NCBI GenBank assembly: GCA_963707135.1
Contig: CAVPOY010000022.1
Span: forward strand, 1-7,402
Length of the DNA stretch: 7,402 nucleotides
Origin: JBGSTR01 sp963707135
GTDB lineage: Bacteria; Pseudomonadota; Gammaproteobacteria; Chromatiales; Chromatiaceae
Direction of reading: 5' to 3'
Shown piece by piece: positions 6,500 through 7,402 of the stretch. The notes under the pieces were generated by a model that did no database searches, was not told the origin of the DNA, and saw only the letters and a list, made by a program, of their open reading frames with translations. The first letter of the stretch is position 1; each line of letters opens with the position of its first letter. The position numbers and the translations under genes are program-made.

Positions 6500-6606
6500 T
6501 CCAGCGCGGACGCGGTTGTTGCCCCGTCAATCGGGTTCCCTCGAGATGCCTACGCGGTCCAACTGTGCTGTGACCGATGCCCAGCGGGGCTTGGGGCCGG
6601 TACCTG

Positions 6607-7402
6607 GTGCCTGATGTCTCCGTCGTCGTGGGTGTTCGCAACGGCGGCGCCGCGCTGTCCGCAACGCTCGAAAGCGTGCTCAGTCAGGAGGGGGTCGCGA
6701 TCGAGCTGATTGCGGTGGACGACGGATCGGAGGACCAGACCGCGAAGACACTCGACCGTTACGCGGCCCGGGACCCGCGAGTGCGGGTCCTGCACCGGCC
6801 GCACGCGGGACTCACCGAGGCGCTGATCGCGGGTTGCCTAGCCGCCGAGAGTGAATACATCGCGCGTCAGGATGTGGGCGATGTCTCGCTGCCGGGGCGG
6901 CTCGAGGCGCAGTTACGCCTGTTGCGCGGCAGGCCGGGGGCGGTGATGGTCTCCTGTGCGACCCGCTACCTCGGTCCAAGGGGGGAGTTGCTCTATGAGT
7001 CGCGCCAGCAGGATGCAGACCTGGAGGCGGGTCTCGATCGGCTGACCGTGGACCGCATCCGCGGGCCCTCCCATCACGGAAGCGTGCTCTTTCGCCGCGA
7101 CGCCTATCGGGAGGTCGGCGGGTACCGGGCGCAGTTTCGCTTCGCCCAGGATCTCGACCTGTGGCTGCGGCTGCGAGAGGTGGGCGGCTGCCTGGCGAGT
7201 CCCGATCTCGGCTATCAGGCGACCTGGTCCCCGGGCAGCATCAGCAGCCGGCACGGCGCCGCTCAGCGGCGCCTGTGCGGCCTGGCCATCGACGCCGCCA
7301 AGCGACGGCGTCGCGGCGAGGATGAGGCCCCGGTGCTGGCTCGCGCGCGGCGCGAGAGCGAGCGCCGAAGCGCGTGGCCGCAGGTCGAGCGGCTGGTGCG
7401 GG
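6607..7402 (+). CDS. Family 2 (GT-A) glycosyltransferase, 3' end outside the window
   Basis: The frame is open to the window edge, giving 265 residues here. It should transfer a sugar onto the same glycan in the cytoplasm. The GT-A domain begins at once: V-S-V-V-V-G-V-R-N-G-G (4-14), nucleotide-binding V-D-D-G-S (37-41), the metal site written Q-D-V-G-D (88-92) where many relatives have D-A-D-D, the acceptor-side G-P-S-H-H-G-S-V-L-F-R-R segment, G-G-Y-R, and F-A-Q-D-L-D-L-W-L-R-L (D182, D184), the catalytic-base region. An arginine-rich helix ends the visible part. Start GTG 6607 gives a typical M-P-D-V-S-V-V-V opening with only a weak GGGG at 6593-6596 as ribosome-binding site; ATG 6577 would add ten residues and has none. 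An in-frame stop at 6571 rules out earlier starts. The 107-base gap before it shows no terminator or other element. Confidence 0.85.
   Translation, partial: MPDVSVVVGVRNGGAALSATLESVLSQEGVAIELIAVDDGSEDQTAKTLDRYAARDPRVRVLHRPHAGLTEALIAGCLAAESEYIARQDVGDVSLPGRLEAQLRLLRGRPGAVMVSCATRYLGPRGELLYESRQQDADLEAGLDRLTVDRIRGPSHHGSVLFRRDAYREVGGYRAQFRFAQDLDLWLRLREVGGCLASPDLGYQATWSPGSISSRHGAAQRRLCGLAIDAAKRRRRGEDEAPVLARARRESERRSAWPQVERLVR

Noticed and set aside
6500..6606. Terminator or regulatory element between the HxRR glycosyltransferase and the last glycosyltransferase.
   Set aside because: No stem-loop followed by T-run and no well-spaced promoter boxes could be found in these 107 bases.
1..7402. CRISPR arrays, tRNA or rRNA genes, insertion sequences, toxin-antitoxin or defence-like genes.
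   Set aside because: No regularly spaced repeats, tRNA-like folds, transposase motifs or terminal inverted repeats were seen; all recognisable proteins are sugar-synthesis, glycosyltransferase or methyltransferase types.

Overview
This window is a piece of a surface-polysaccharide (O-antigen, capsule or exopolysaccharide) biosynthesis cluster from a high-GC bacterium. All genes are on the + strand. Hand counts of 60-base lines give about 65-75% GC in the flanking genes. Domain content, tight GTGA start-stop overlaps and codon use fit a high-GC proteobacterium, possibly a purple sulfur gammaproteobacterium; that placement is an impression, since no marker gene is present.

Layout. (1) 12-1915: a sugar-making pair, a PLP-dependent nucleotide-sugar aminotransferase of the DegT/DnrJ/EryC1/StrS family and a PglD/NeuD-type acyltransferase overlapping it by 4 bases. 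Together they would make an N-acylated amino-deoxysugar nucleotide. (2) 1929-3979: two family-2 (GT-A) glycosyltransferases, also joined by a 4-base GTGA overlap. (3) 3980-4189: a gap of about 210 bases with no convincing gene. (4) 4190-5669: two S-adenosylmethionine methyltransferase genes, an FkbM type and a second class I type, overlapping by about 8 bases. Both are broken as written: the first needs two frame changes and the second one, all in the same direction (one extra base each). (5) 5681-6499: a small intact glycosyltransferase with the HxRR motif of the fucosyltransferase/NodZ-like superfamily. (6) From about 6607 to the window end: a third GT-A family-2 glycosyltransferase, cut by the window edge.

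Working together, the products would make an activated amino-sugar, add it and other sugars to a lipid-linked repeat unit on the cytoplasmic side of the inner membrane, and decorate the glycan with methyl groups. No flippase, polymerase, ligase, initiating transferase or 4,6-dehydratase is visible, so the locus must continue outside the window. None of the proteins shows a clear signal peptide or membrane segment. No RNA gene, mobile element, CRISPR array or recognisable novel defence-type system was found. The points most worth a second look are the cluster of frameshifts, the lower-GC stretch around 4140-5000 that holds most of them, and the HxRR-type glycosyltransferase.
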